Shown here piece after piece: positions 43,399-53,428 of a DNA stretch of 64,000 nt. Positions within the stretch are counted from its first letter, which is position 1. Every line of letters starts with the position of its first letter. The position numbers were made by a program, and so were the translations under genes. The notes under the pieces are model-generated. The model did no database searches. It was given only the letters and a program-made list of their open reading frames with translations, and had not been told where the DNA came from. Origin of the DNA: Chitinophagaceae bacterium (GTDB lineage Bacteria; Bacteroidota; Bacteroidia; Chitinophagales; Chitinophagaceae); assembly GCA_022843585.1 (NCBI GenBank), contig JALHNJ010000001.1, positions 620,001-684,000 on the forward strand, given 5' to 3'.

Positions 43399-44106
43399 AT
43401 GTCTACAGCTAAAGATTTTAATCCTACCATCTCTCACCGTTTCTATTTTATGCGCAAAGGACTTTTGTCCTCCATCAAAAAAAATGCTTTCTCATTAAAT
43501 GGGAAGCTTCTCGATTTTGGATGCGGAAGCAAGCCATATCAATCATTGTTTACAGTGGAGGAGTATATTGGTTTGGATTATGAAAAGACAGGGCATGATC
43601 ATCGTAATGAACAAATAGATGTTTTTTATGATGGAAAAACAATTCCTTTTCCCGATCAATATTTTGACAGCATTCTTTGCAGCGAGGTGCTTGAGCATCT
43701 CTTCGATCTTAATGCTGTCCTTAGTGAAATGAACCGGGTGTTGAAAGACAAGGGAAAATTATTAGTAACCTGTCCATTTGTATGGACCGAGCATGAAGTT
43801 CCATATGATTTTGCCCGGTATACACAGTTTGCATTGAAAGATATATTTGAAAAAGCAGGTTTCCGGATACTAGAATATAGCAAACAAGGAAATTTTGTGG
43901 AGGCTATTACTCAGTTAAGAGTACTGTATTTTCTTGAATGGGCAGAACCAATTTTATCAAAGCTTTCTTTTCCAGGTAGATGGCTGCAACAGACAATAAT
44001 ATTTTTAATGAATGGCTGGGGTGTATTGAAAAGTAAGATATTGCCTGTTAAGTATGATCTATATCTTTCCAACGTATTATTAGTTGAAAAAGTAGGGAAC
44101 CAATAA
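43399..44106 (+). CDS. class I SAM-dependent methyltransferase
   Basis: A 235-residue methyltransferase with motif I LLDFGCGSKPY, the acidic end of beta-2 at LDYEK, and ILCSEVLEHL. The C-terminal half has hydrophobic helices. In this operon it probably methylates a sugar hydroxyl, perhaps the chain-terminating residue recognised by the Wzt tail; that link is inferred. The glycosyltransferase at 44110 starts 3 bases later. Confidence 0.82.
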   Translation: MSTAKDFNPTISHRFYFMRKGLLSSIKKNAFSLNGKLLDFGCGSKPYQSLFTVEEYIGLDYEKTGHDHRNEQIDVFYDGKTIPFPDQYFDSILCSEVLEHLFDLNAVLSEMNRVLKDKGKLLVTCPFVWTEHEVPYDFARYTQFALKDIFEKAGFRILEYSKQGNFVEAITQLRVLYFLEWAEPILSKLSFPGRWLQQTIIFLMNGWGVLKSKILPVKYDLYLSNVLLVEKVGNQ

Positions 44107-44109
44107 CAA

Positions 44110-45312
44110 ATGCCTTCTCAAAAAAAAATCCTTCTTTTCAGTACCCTTAATCCTTATCCATTTTGGGCAGGCTCAGAAAATTTTTGGTACGACTTCGTTA
44201 AAGACAGTAGAGTTAAAGAAGCCTTTAGCTTTCATATTTGTCTTGCTGATAGTCCTGTAACAAGAAAGAAAGCTGCAACTATAGAAAATGAAGCTGTAAT
44301 AGTAGAGTTTTATAAACATTTCAACGTAAGTTTTACCCGGCGTAATTTATATCGCATCAGCGATAAAGTAAGTGGCCGGAATAATCGTACACTGCCCTGG
44401 TACGATGTAATAAAAAAAGATAAGTATGATCTGGTTTGGTTCAGCGTAGCTGCACTGGCCGATCTGGAAGATCTTGCTTATCCAATACAACTTTGTAAAA
44501 AACAAGGCATACCCTATTCACTCATTTTGCAACATGGGGATGAAGATTTTTTTCTTTCATCTGCACAACAAATCGATATTGTTGCTGAAGTTGCAATGTC
44601 GGCCAAGCGATTCATCTTTATTGCCGAACGTAATCGTCGGTCGCTGGAAAGAGGCATTGGTCAAAAACTTTCAAATGCAGTGCATTTAGTAAATGCGTTG
44701 CCGGCCTCTACCATTGCAACAGTAAAAACTACTGGTCTAAAAAAAACTCCTGCTGCCACCGGCACGGCAAAGTTTTTTAACCTGGGTCGCTTTTCACCAA
44801 AAGACAAAGCCCAGCATTTATTACTGGAATTGTTTGCAGATCACCAATGGAATGAACGGGATTGGCAATTAAGCTTTATCGGCGTTTCGGAATTTGGAGA
44901 ATTTTACCTGCAAAAACTAGTTGCTTATTATGGATTAAACAGCGACCGCATAATAACTAAGCGGCATACAGAAAATGTGTTAGAAGAAATTGCAGATAAT
45001 GATGTGTTGCTGATGCCTTCTTTGGCAGAGGGAACTCCCTTTGCCATGATCGAATCGATGGCTTGCGGCCGCCCGGCTTTGGGCACACCTATCGGTGGTA
45101 TACCCGAATTAATAATTGATACTAAAACCGGCTGGTTGAGTCGTACTGTGCAGGTACAGGATATTGCTGAAAAAATGGAACAGGTATGGCAAGATCGGAG
45201 CCGCTGGCATGTAATGGGCCAGGCTGCTCAACAGCATATTGAAGAAAATTATAACCAGGATACCATATTTGCCCGGTTGCTAAAATTGTTTATGGAAGAT
45301 ACGCAAGCATGA
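44110..45312 (+). CDS. family 4-like glycosyltransferase (GT-B)
   Basis: A 400-residue GT-B enzyme. The donor-site signature appears near residue 310: PSLAEGTPFAMIESMACG, followed by IGGIPELI. The N-terminal half opens LLFSTLNPYPFWAGSENFW. Retaining transfer from a nucleotide sugar is expected. Its stop overlaps the next gene's start by four bases. Confidence 0.87.
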   Translation: MPSQKKILLFSTLNPYPFWAGSENFWYDFVKDSRVKEAFSFHICLADSPVTRKKAATIENEAVIVEFYKHFNVSFTRRNLYRISDKVSGRNNRTLPWYDVIKKDKYDLVWFSVAALADLEDLAYPIQLCKKQGIPYSLILQHGDEDFFLSSAQQIDIVAEVAMSAKRFIFIAERNRRSLERGIGQKLSNAVHLVNALPASTIATVKTTGLKKTPAATGTAKFFNLGRFSPKDKAQHLLLELFADHQWNERDWQLSFIGVSEFGEFYLQKLVAYYGLNSDRIITKRHTENVLEEIADNDVLLMPSLAEGTPFAMIESMACGRPALGTPIGGIPELIIDTKTGWLSRTVQVQDIAEKMEQVWQDRSRWHVMGQAAQQHIEENYNQDTIFARLLKLFMEDTQA

Positions 45313-46298
45313 GCCCGGCATTTGATATAAGCATTGTTATTTCATCATACAATAGAGAAGATAAAGTTTTTAAAACAATTGATTCTCTTTTCAAAAGTGA
45401 TCTTACTGTTTTTACTGCCATTGAGCTCATCATTATTGATGATGGTTCGCCAAAGCCAGTTGAAAATGTGCTGCATCGTGTTGGTGATAAACCTGCTTGT
45501 ATCAGCCTGCGTTTATTACAACAAAAAAATGCAGGTATCGGTGCTACCCGCAACCGGGGTTACCGGGAAGCAAGATCACCGGTTGTATTGTTTATAGACG
45601 ATGATATAATTTTATATGAAGACACGGTAAAAAAAATATTTCTTGCACAACAAGAAAATATTGGCCCGGTAATTTTCGGCAGTTATCCTTTTATTACACA
45701 CCAATCTCCGGGGTTGGAAAAATTTGCGCAGCATTTGTACGGTTATAATGATATCACCAAAGAGCCGTCCTATCAGCAAGTAGAAGGAATTACCAGCGGA
45801 TTATTATGTGTGAACAAAGCGAAACTACACCTGCCTGATTATTTTTACCGGGATGATCTGACAGTGCCAGCCGCAGAAGAACATGAAGTGATTGCCCGTT
45901 TTTACCGGGAGAATATTCCAATTTTTCATGCCCGGCATATAGTGGCTATTCATAATCATCATTTAAAGTTGGACTGGCTTATTATACAACAGTATAAGTA
46001 TGGATTAGGAACGGCTGAAGCATTTATTAAATATCCCTCTATAGCGGAGATGGCAAAATATGCGGAATTGAAACGAACAATGGATACTACTTCTACCGGC
46101 GGATGGAGGGGAGTTATAAAAAACGTTGCCGCATCATTGCCCGGCAGAAAACTTTTATTGCTGTATGCAAGTCTTGCGGATAAACTATTGCGCAACCGAA
46201 ATCATAATTTCATCTTTGGGTTGTTGACAAGTGCCTATTACCGGGCTGGTTATCGGGACGGACTAAAAAAATTTAGCAGCGAAAATTCACCTCACTAA
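45309..46298 (+). CDS. family 2 glycosyltransferase
   Basis: A 329-residue GT-A enzyme with DISIVISSYNRE, IIDDGSPKP, the run GIGATRNRGYREA and the metal site VLFIDDDI. A second acidic/His region (PAAEEHEVIARF) lies near 190. It is locked to its neighbours by a four-base overlap upstream and a one-base overlap downstream. Confidence 0.88.
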   Translation: MSPAFDISIVISSYNREDKVFKTIDSLFKSDLTVFTAIELIIIDDGSPKPVENVLHRVGDKPACISLRLLQQKNAGIGATRNRGYREARSPVVLFIDDDIILYEDTVKKIFLAQQENIGPVIFGSYPFITHQSPGLEKFAQHLYGYNDITKEPSYQQVEGITSGLLCVNKAKLHLPDYFYRDDLTVPAAEEHEVIARFYRENIPIFHARHIVAIHNHHLKLDWLIIQQYKYGLGTAEAFIKYPSIAEMAKYAELKRTMDTTSTGGWRGVIKNVAASLPGRKLLLLYASLADKLLRNRNHNFIFGLLTSAYYRAGYRDGLKKFSSENSPH

Positions 46299-46843
46299 TG
46301 GATAATTCTAATTTGATTTTATCTTTAACCGGTCATACTGACTTCCGGTTAAGATCAATTGGCAAACAGGATATTGAAAACCTGCGTACCTGGAAAAATG
46401 ATAATAAAACTTCGTTCTTTCTAAACCAGGACATCACCCCGGAACAACAAGAGAAATGGTATGGCAATTTTGTTAACCGGCAGAACGACTATATGTTTGT
46501 GGTTGAACAAAAAACAGCGGGAGAGTGGGAAAAGATTGGCTGTATGGGTTTTCGCAAACTGGAAGAGGAGGGATGTATTGATGCCTATAATATTATTCGC
46601 TCCCGGAAGATAGAACCTGCCTCCTTTACAATGAGTGATGTATTTAGAACCATGTTGGCGTATGCCGCATCTGTTTTTCCTGATCTGCCAATTCGTTGCA
46701 AAGTGTTATCAAAAAATCCGGCGGTAGAATGGTATAAAAAAAATAGCTTTTCAATTGTAGCTCCGGTAGATGATTATTATTTAATGGAATTAGCAAAAGA
46801 CACTATAAAGAATCTTGATTGGTCAATTAAAAAAACAATATGA
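46298..46843 (+). CDS. GNAT family N-acetyltransferase, possibly sugar-modifying
   Basis: A 181-residue GNAT-fold protein (RLRSIGKQDIENLRTWKND at the N-terminus, VLSKNPAVEWYKKNSF near the C-terminus). Its stop overlaps the start of a DegT-type aminotransferase. Such pairs make acetamido-dideoxy sugars, as WecE/WecD do with dTDP-4-keto-6-deoxyglucose, the product of RmlB. The pairing supports acetylation of a 4- or 3-amino sugar; other acceptors cannot be ruled out. Confidence 0.8.
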   Translation: MDNSNLILSLTGHTDFRLRSIGKQDIENLRTWKNDNKTSFFLNQDITPEQQEKWYGNFVNRQNDYMFVVEQKTAGEWEKIGCMGFRKLEEEGCIDAYNIIRSRKIEPASFTMSDVFRTMLAYAASVFPDLPIRCKVLSKNPAVEWYKKNSFSIVAPVDDYYLMELAKDTIKNLDWSIKKTI

Positions 46844-47949
46844 TAACTGTATTTGGTTCAAAAGTAGGCAAAGAAGAAATTGCCAATGTATCTGCTGTGC
46901 TGGAAAGTCAGTGGATGGGCTTTGGAAAAAAAGTAACAGAGTTTGAAGAAGGTTTTGCAAAGCGACTCGGCCTGCAAAACTTTGCGATGGTGGATAGCGG
47001 TTCCAATGCATTATTTCTGGCGGTTACACTTTTAAAATTGCCTCCCAATTCTGAAGTAATTGTTCCCGCATTTACATGGGTTTCCTGTGCGCAGGCTATT
47101 TTGATGGCGGGACATACACCAGTATTCTGCGATGTAGAGTTGGATACATTGAATGTTAGTCGTGCCACTATAGAGCCCTGTATCACAAAAAATACAGGCG
47201 CAATAATGGTGGTCCATTTTGCTGGTAAGCCTGTGGATATGGATCCGATATTAGAACTCGGTCTGCCTGTGATCGAAGATGCTGCACATGCGGTTGATTC
47301 AACTTATAAGGGCAAACCTTGTGGTGGAATTGGCGATGTAGGAATTTACAGTTTCGATGCTGTAAAGAATTTAACTACTGGCGAAGGCGGTGGTATTGCC
47401 ACCCGTAATAAGGAGTTAATCGACAGGGCGAAAATTCTGCGTTATTGTGGTATCGGAAAATCAGGATTTGAGGCAGCCGCAGCAACCGCCAGTCAAAAAA
47501 ATAGGTGGTGGGAGTATAATATTACCGAACCCTTTATCAAAATGCTTCCCACCAATATTGCCGCAGCCATTGGATTGGCACAGTTAGAAAAAATTGATGA
47601 CCTGCAAGCCTGGAGAAAGAAGATCTGGGATATTTATCAAACAGAATTCCGTGATGTGTCCTGGATAATAACCCCACCAGATCCGGAAGAATATGAAAAG
47701 CACTCTTACTTTACATATGTTATACGGGTGCCCAACCGTGACAAACTGGCCCGTTATCTTTTTGATGCAGGCATTTATACTACATTAAGGTATCACCCAC
47801 TGCATATGAATGCGCTGTATAAAAGCAAGGCAGTACTTAAGAATTCCGAAATACTAAATGAAGATTCACTAAGTATTCCTCTTCATCCAAACCTGACCCT
47901 GGAGCAGGTATCATTAATTGTTGATACGATTAAGAAATTTGAAAAATAA
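46840..47949 (+). CDS. DegT/DnrJ/EryC1 sugar aminotransferase
   Basis: A 369-residue PLP enzyme of the sugar-nucleotide aminotransferase family. The Schiff-base lysine is Lys176 in SFDAVKNLTTGEGGG and the cofactor aspartate lies in VIEDAAHAVDS. It would aminate a 4-keto or 3-keto sugar nucleotide, most likely derived from dTDP-4-keto-6-deoxyglucose. The neighbouring GNAT and cupin genes make a compact amino-sugar module. The position of amination is not readable. Confidence 0.9.
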   Translation: MITVFGSKVGKEEIANVSAVLESQWMGFGKKVTEFEEGFAKRLGLQNFAMVDSGSNALFLAVTLLKLPPNSEVIVPAFTWVSCAQAILMAGHTPVFCDVELDTLNVSRATIEPCITKNTGAIMVVHFAGKPVDMDPILELGLPVIEDAAHAVDSTYKGKPCGGIGDVGIYSFDAVKNLTTGEGGGIATRNKELIDRAKILRYCGIGKSGFEAAAATASQKNRWWEYNITEPFIKMLPTNIAAAIGLAQLEKIDDLQAWRKKIWDIYQTEFRDVSWIITPPDPEEYEKHSYFTYVIRVPNRDKLARYLFDAGIYTTLRYHPLHMNALYKSKAVLKNSEILNEDSLSIPLHPNLTLEQVSLIVDTIKKFEK

Positions 47950-47981
47950 TTGCTTAAGAAGATCTCAAAAAAAGTACAACT

Positions 47982-48422
47982 ATGAGTATCAGAACTGCTT
48001 CGCATAAAAAATATATAACCAAAAATGAAGAGGGACAGGCCAATGGTTTCCTGGTACCCCTTTACAATATCCATGAGCAATTTTTTCAGCCTGGAAAAGA
48101 ACCGCAACAGGTTTACCTTACAACTATATTACCCGGATTGGTAAAAGGACCTCACCTTCATTTTATTCGTACCGGGTTCTTTACTTGTATAAAAGGAAAT
48201 GTGCGGATCGTTTTAAAAGTAGGGAATGAGTACCAGGTATTCTTTAGTGGAGAAGATCATGAGTACACTTCTATTGAAGTGCCAACAGGAGTTCCGGCGG
48301 CCATCCAGTGCCTGGGAAACGAAGAAGCCTATATGTTGAATATGCCCAACCCCGCATGGACACCAGAGATGAATGATGAGCACAGTGCAGATTTTAGTGA
48401 CTTTGATTTTAATAGTAAATAG
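47982..48422 (+). CDS. cupin-fold sugar-nucleotide isomerase/epimerase-like protein
   Basis: A 146-residue cupin. LPGLVKGPHLHFIRTGFFTCIKG and VRIVLKVGNE form the conserved barrel strands, with the histidine pair in GPHLH, as in RmlC/FdtA/WxcM-like proteins of polysaccharide clusters. A 3,4-ketoisomerase role would direct the adjacent aminotransferase to C3. The usual HAHK motif of FdtA is not present, so the reaction stays open. Confidence 0.7.
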   Translation: MSIRTASHKKYITKNEEGQANGFLVPLYNIHEQFFQPGKEPQQVYLTTILPGLVKGPHLHFIRTGFFTCIKGNVRIVLKVGNEYQVFFSGEDHEYTSIEVPTGVPAAIQCLGNEEAYMLNMPNPAWTPEMNDEHSADFSDFDFNSK

Positions 48423-48486
48423 AAACGGCTAACCCGTTTCACTGAAATAGTATCCTGATAAAACCCAACGTTAAGTTCAATAGCAG

Positions 48487-49422
48487 ATGTCCCCTCAAGA
48501 GAATAGAAAAGTGTCCATTTGTATGATTACCTATAATCATCAGGAGTATATCGGCCAGGCCCTGGATAGTATACTGAATCAAAAAACTACATTTCCGTTC
48601 GAGATCGTTATTGGCGATGATAACAGTAAGGACGATACACAAAAAATTTGCCTGTCGTATGCTGCAAAATTTCCTGAAAAAGTCAAATACCATCGTCGGG
48701 AAAAGAATATGGGAATGATGCCAAACATGATCGATATTCTCAGCAAATGTGATGGAAAATACATCGCCTTATGCGAAGGAGACGATTACTGGACTGATGA
48801 GAACAAGCTTCAAACCCAGGCCAATTTTTTGGATGACCATCCAGATGCTTCTTTGTGCTGTCATAATCATTTTGTGCTTACCAATAATCAATTCATTCCT
48901 GCAAATAAGGATGCTGCACAAAAGCTGAGTTTCTTAACTACAGAAGATTATTTGCTTGATCCTTTTTTTCATACATCAAGTTATTTCTTCAGAAATTCGG
49001 CACAACCGACCGTTTACCCGGAATGGTATAATAATGTATTGGCCGGGGATCATTTTTTGGTTTTGTTTTTATCGATGAAAGGAAAAATCGGATACATTGA
49101 TAAGAAGATGTCGGTTTTCCGTAATCATGGAAAGAGTGTGTCCTTTACAAGAGCTGCGTTGGATATAAAGGAAAATTTTGTTTACCACCTGGAAAAATTC
49201 GATCAGTATTCAAACGAAAAGTTTCAACAGACAATCCATAGGGTCATACAAAAATGGAATGTGCTGTATAAGGTATATGAGCCAGTAGGATATTTTAAGA
49301 AATTAGGTTACCTGTTTGGCAAAACGAAGTTTTATATGCAAAACTTTAAAGCCGTTGGGGGATTAAAATTATTAATTAAGTACCTGGTGCCGGGCAGTGT
49401 TTTGCGGCAGATAAGAGGTTAA
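48487..49422 (+). CDS. family 2 glycosyltransferase
   Basis: A 311-residue GT-A protein with SICMITYNHQEYIGQALDSI, VIGDDNSKDDT and the metal-site run LCEGDDYWTD. This GDDYW type is common among O-antigen and capsule transferases of Bacteroidota. It is followed after one base by the next transferase gene. Confidence 0.9.
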   Translation: MSPQENRKVSICMITYNHQEYIGQALDSILNQKTTFPFEIVIGDDNSKDDTQKICLSYAAKFPEKVKYHRREKNMGMMPNMIDILSKCDGKYIALCEGDDYWTDENKLQTQANFLDDHPDASLCCHNHFVLTNNQFIPANKDAAQKLSFLTTEDYLLDPFFHTSSYFFRNSAQPTVYPEWYNNVLAGDHFLVLFLSMKGKIGYIDKKMSVFRNHGKSVSFTRAALDIKENFVYHLEKFDQYSNEKFQQTIHRVIQKWNVLYKVYEPVGYFKKLGYLFGKTKFYMQNFKAVGGLKLLIKYLVPGSVLRQIRG

Positions 49423-49423
49423 T

Positions 49424-50563
49424 ATGATGGAACAAAAGAATCGGCGCAAGGTAGTCTATATCATATCTCATATTGATAAAGCTATCGGGTTTGAATGGAT
49501 AACGGAGAACCTGGATAAGTCAAAATTTGAATTATCGTTTATTTTATTGAACGATAAGCCATCTTATTTAGCCAACTATTTGCGGCAAAATAAAATTCCT
49601 GTTTATGAGCTTCATCTTACTGGCAAGTGGAGCATGCCTTCTGCTTTGTTGAAAGTGATTGCTGTATTACGAAAAATAAAACCCGATGTAATTCATACAC
49701 ATATGTATGGGGCTGACATAATAGGTCAGTTAGCAGGCAAAATATTGCGGATAAAAACAAGAGTATATACCCGGCACAGTTCCAACGAAAACAGGAAGTA
49801 TCATAAGAAAAGTAAGATCGATAAGTTCGTTAATTCAATGGCCACTCATATACTCGCCATCAGCGAGAATGTAAAAAATATTCTGATCACAGAAGAGGGT
49901 GTAGCTTCCCAAAAGATCAGGTTGATCCATCATGGCTTTGACCTCGAAAGATTTACCAAAGTGCCACAGCAGGAAGTTGAAAGTTTGCGGGCAAAATATA
50001 ACCCGGCACAGAAAAAACCGGTGATTGGGGTAGTAGCCAGATACTCCCATTGGAAAGGCATTCAATACACCATCGAAGCTTTCAAAAAAGTGCTGCAGGA
50101 TTATCCTGACGCACTATTATTGCTTGCCAATGCAAAAAAAGGCGACTACAAAGACGAATTGGCAAAGCTTTTATCAGCACTTCCGGCAGGTAGTTTTTAT
50201 GAAATTGAATTTGAGCAAAATTCATTTGCCTTGTTTCAACTCTTCGATGTATACGTACACATTCCAATTGATGAGGAGCTGGAAGCATTTGGTCAAACAT
50301 ATGTTGAGGCTTTAGCCGCAGGAATACCATCTGTATTTACTAACTCGGGTGTAGCCCGGGAATTTATCAGGCATGAAAAAAATGCATTGGTAGTCGATTT
50401 TCAAAACTCCGAACAGGTGTATCACTCGGTACTGAAATTACTGCGCAATTCAGGCATGCGGGAAATATTGACCAAGAATGGCCGGGCAGACGTTCAGGAA
50501 ATGTTCTCTTTAAAAAAGATGATCGGAAACCTCGAAGATCTTTATATGGAACAAGCATCTTAA
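49424..50563 (+). CDS. family 4 glycosyltransferase (GT-B)
   Basis: A 379-residue GT-B enzyme. The N-terminal domain contains VIHTHMYGADIIGQL, a motif frequent in lipid-linked-sugar extending enzymes; the C-terminal domain has GVVARYSHWKGIQ and EAFGQTYVEALAAGIPS. Two ATG codons are consecutive at the start. A 72-base gap with a 12-base palindrome (50572-50583) follows. Confidence 0.9.
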   Translation: MMEQKNRRKVVYIISHIDKAIGFEWITENLDKSKFELSFILLNDKPSYLANYLRQNKIPVYELHLTGKWSMPSALLKVIAVLRKIKPDVIHTHMYGADIIGQLAGKILRIKTRVYTRHSSNENRKYHKKSKIDKFVNSMATHILAISENVKNILITEEGVASQKIRLIHHGFDLERFTKVPQQEVESLRAKYNPAQKKPVIGVVARYSHWKGIQYTIEAFKKVLQDYPDALLLLANAKKGDYKDELAKLLSALPAGSFYEIEFEQNSFALFQLFDVYVHIPIDEELEAFGQTYVEALAAGIPSVFTNSGVAREFIRHEKNALVVDFQNSEQVYHSVLKLLRNSGMREILTKNGRADVQEMFSLKKMIGNLEDLYMEQAS

Positions 50564-50635
50564 TTTATTCCATGCAATTGCATAAATACCAACAATAAAT
50601 TTTTTTTACGATAACATTTTAATTAAATAACAAAC

Positions 50636-52342
50636 ATGAAAATTCTCGCTATCTATCCCTACATTCATCTCTCCTCTGCCGCATTATTAATTGACGGTGA
50701 AATTGTAGCTGCATCACCTGAAGAAAGATTTGACCGGCAAAAGATGAGCACTAGTTTTCCAAGTAAATCTGCGGAGTGGTGTTTGAAAAGCCAGGGTTTG
50801 AAATGGGAAGACCTGGATATGATTGTAGTTCCCTGGAACCCGATGCGCAATGTTAATCATGCATCAAAAAGATGGGTATCAGAAATGAACTGGCGGGGCC
50901 AATTGCTTTCGCATGTACCCATCCAGGTAATGAGAGCTATTGATGGACCTATGGAAAATGAAATGGAAATTCGCTGGGGCAAAACAAGGATCATTTATAT
51001 GAACCACCACGAATGTCATGCCGCCAATGGATTTTATTTATCTCCATTTGAAGAAGCAGATATTCTAACTATTGATGGACACGGGGAAGATGAAACTTGT
51101 TTCTTTGGGTCAGGTAAAGGAAGTGTAATAACTCAGCGTAGTAATGTCATTTATCCTCACTCAGTTGGTTTATTCTACGGGGTGTTTACAGATTTTCTTG
51201 GTTTTACTCCCGATGTGGATGAGTGGAAAGTAATGGCCATATCATCTTACTCCCAAGAGAAAAATGAATACGATGAAAAAATAAGAAGTCTTATTAATTT
51301 AACGGATAAAGGATTTGAATTAGACCTCACTTATTTCGATTACTTTTCGTTTGATCGCCGACCTCACTTCTATCATCAAAAATTAATTGACCTTATTGGT
51401 GAGCCAAGAAAAAAGAATGATCCGATCACCAGCCGTCACCAGGCTATTGCCGGAGCTATGCAAAGAGTGTTCGTAGAAACAGTTACTCACTTGTTGAAAT
51501 TGTCTGAGAAACACGGAACCAAGAGCGGTAATATTGTTATCTCCGGAGGGGCAGCCATGAACTCTGTATTTAATGGCCTTCTTGATAATATGGATATTTA
51601 TAAAAATAGCAGCATCTCCAGTTGTCCTGATGATTCAGGTGTGGCTATCGGTGCTGCATTATTGGCATGGCACCGCTATAGTAACAAGCCAAGAAAAATA
51701 CAGGAGCAAACACATAATTTTTGGGGGCCCTCTTACTCTGATGATGAAATAAGAGACACCCTACAGAAGTTTAAAATACATTACGAAGAACCGGCTAATC
51801 TTACCGAACAAATAGCCAAAGAAATAGCCGATGGTAAATTGGTGGGTTGGTTCCAGGGGGCAATGGAGTTTGGTCACCGGGCATTGGGTAATCGTTCTAT
51901 TCTTGCTGACCCACGAAAAGAAAGTACTAAAGATGTAGTAAACGCAGCGGTAAAATACCGTGAATCATTCCGCCCCTTTGCACCAGCCGTATTAGAAGAA
52001 AGGGCCGAAGAAATTTTTGAGCTTCGTCCGGGAAGAAAAGTGAGATTTATGGAACGGGTAGTTCCTATCAAACCTGAATGGACCGATAAACTCGGAGCTG
52101 TAAACCACGTAGATGGAACAGGAAGGGCACAAACAGTGGAGAGAAATTTAAATCCACGCTACTACGATTTGATCAAAGCGTTTGGAGAAATTACAGGAGT
52201 TCCTGTTTTATTAAATACTTCTTTTAATTTGAATGGGGAACCAATTGTAATGACTCCGGAACATGCAGTCCGTACTTTTTTCTCTTGTGGTTTGGATATG
52301 CTGGTAATTGGAACATGCGTTGTTCGTAAGAATAAACTCTGA
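50636..52342 (+). CDS. O-carbamoyltransferase, NodU/CmcH/TobZ family
   Basis: A 568-residue carbamoyltransferase. The N-terminal Kae1-like domain carries MNHHECHAANGF (His124, His125, His128) and LTIDGHGED; the C-terminal domain has GAMEFGHRALGNRS and RESFRPFAPAV. These enzymes place a carbamoyl group from carbamoyl phosphate on a sugar hydroxyl through a carbamoyl-adenylate. In this operon it should decorate the repeating unit or its precursor. Confidence 0.92.
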   Translation: MKILAIYPYIHLSSAALLIDGEIVAASPEERFDRQKMSTSFPSKSAEWCLKSQGLKWEDLDMIVVPWNPMRNVNHASKRWVSEMNWRGQLLSHVPIQVMRAIDGPMENEMEIRWGKTRIIYMNHHECHAANGFYLSPFEEADILTIDGHGEDETCFFGSGKGSVITQRSNVIYPHSVGLFYGVFTDFLGFTPDVDEWKVMAISSYSQEKNEYDEKIRSLINLTDKGFELDLTYFDYFSFDRRPHFYHQKLIDLIGEPRKKNDPITSRHQAIAGAMQRVFVETVTHLLKLSEKHGTKSGNIVISGGAAMNSVFNGLLDNMDIYKNSSISSCPDDSGVAIGAALLAWHRYSNKPRKIQEQTHNFWGPSYSDDEIRDTLQKFKIHYEEPANLTEQIAKEIADGKLVGWFQGAMEFGHRALGNRSILADPRKESTKDVVNAAVKYRESFRPFAPAVLEERAEEIFELRPGRKVRFMERVVPIKPEWTDKLGAVNHVDGTGRAQTVERNLNPRYYDLIKAFGEITGVPVLLNTSFNLNGEPIVMTPEHAVRTFFSCGLDMLVIGTCVVRKNKL

Positions 52343-52504
52343 TACTGCAATTTAAAAAACACCGGTATCGTAATTCTACGTTTTTAAACAGGGTTATACT
52401 ACGCAATTTTTAAAGTTTAAGCTTTAGATAGATATTGATTAAGGTTTTAACAGGTAGCTTAGCATCGTTATACAATACCTGAAGAACCTATTTGACCAAT
52501 ATCT

Positions 52505-53428
52505 ATGAAGAAATTGTTTTTTGCCTTACAGTTACCGCTGTTTGTTGCATTTAATTTTTTTGTTTTTACAGCAGTGCTGGATATAACCACTGAGGAGTCG
52601 TCTGCGTATAGTAGTACCGCTTCAATACCAAAATATAATGGCAAAGAAGACTTCGATCCATCTTTACTTCGGATCAATTCTTTCCAAAAATTTGAAGATT
52701 ATTGTGACAGTATTTATGCCGTAGAAAGTGCTACGAAAGAAAATATCTATTTTGAGGAAAGCTATCCCGAAATAGTTGTTTCAGCAGTACGGCAAAGATT
52801 CTATCATGGTTATTCCAGATTCTCATTAAACAACAATCTTCCGGCCCTTTTATTTGAGCCTTTTACTGGAAAAGATTTAAGTGCTATTGTACTACCCGAT
52901 GATATTTTAAAATATCCCTATGGTGCTTGTAGCCAGCAGTCAATTGTAGTAATGGATTTATTACGGAAAAAAGGGTTTACAACAAGAGTAGTTGGTTTTA
53001 ACGGCAATTCAACAGGGCATTTTGGGTTTGAGACTTTTTATAATGGCACCTGGCATTTCTTTGATCCCAATATGGAGCCTGATCAAACCGTTTTGAAAAA
53101 ATATAATCAGCCCGGCATAGCATTTTTGGCAAGTAATCCGGCAATTCTAACAGCGGCTTATAAAAATATACCAGCAGATGTAGCAATGGATATTTTTACT
53201 ACGTATAAATATAGAAGAGCCAACGCTACTGTTGCGCCATGGGCTACCCTTTATCAGAAAGTAACTAAGTTTTTATCATACACATTATGGATATTTTTCT
53301 TAATGGCCTTTATTTGGGCAAGAAGAAAATATCGTCGCTTAAGCAAAATACAGCATGTGCGGAATAGCAGGATTCATCTCCCCCAATTACAAACAACAGC
53401 ATCTCCAGCGTATAACATCGGCTATTAG
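52505..53428 (+). CDS. transglutaminase-like membrane-anchored protein
   Basis: A 307-residue protein with an N-terminal membrane segment (about 5-25) and a second one near 265-280. A transglutaminase-like core lies between: the catalytic triad can be read as Cys142 in YGACSQQS, His172 in STGHFGFE and Asp187 in WHFFDPN. Its role in polysaccharide clusters is unknown; related proteins occur beside amidotransferase genes. Its last 74 bases overlap the asparagine-synthase gene, so translation is probably coupled. A 162-base gap precedes it, without a promoter I can defend. Confidence 0.78.
   Translation: MKKLFFALQLPLFVAFNFFVFTAVLDITTEESSAYSSTASIPKYNGKEDFDPSLLRINSFQKFEDYCDSIYAVESATKENIYFEESYPEIVVSAVRQRFYHGYSRFSLNNNLPALLFEPFTGKDLSAIVLPDDILKYPYGACSQQSIVVMDLLRKKGFTTRVVGFNGNSTGHFGFETFYNGTWHFFDPNMEPDQTVLKKYNQPGIAFLASNPAILTAAYKNIPADVAMDIFTTYKYRRANATVAPWATLYQKVTKFLSYTLWIFFLMAFIWARRKYRRLSKIQHVRNSRIHLPQLQTTASPAYNIGY

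Noticed and set aside
50572-50583. Palindrome ATGCAATTGCAT between two operon genes
   Set aside because: Twelve bases, no T-tract, no promoter elements at proper spacing, and no second copy noticed; probably chance in AT-rich spacer.
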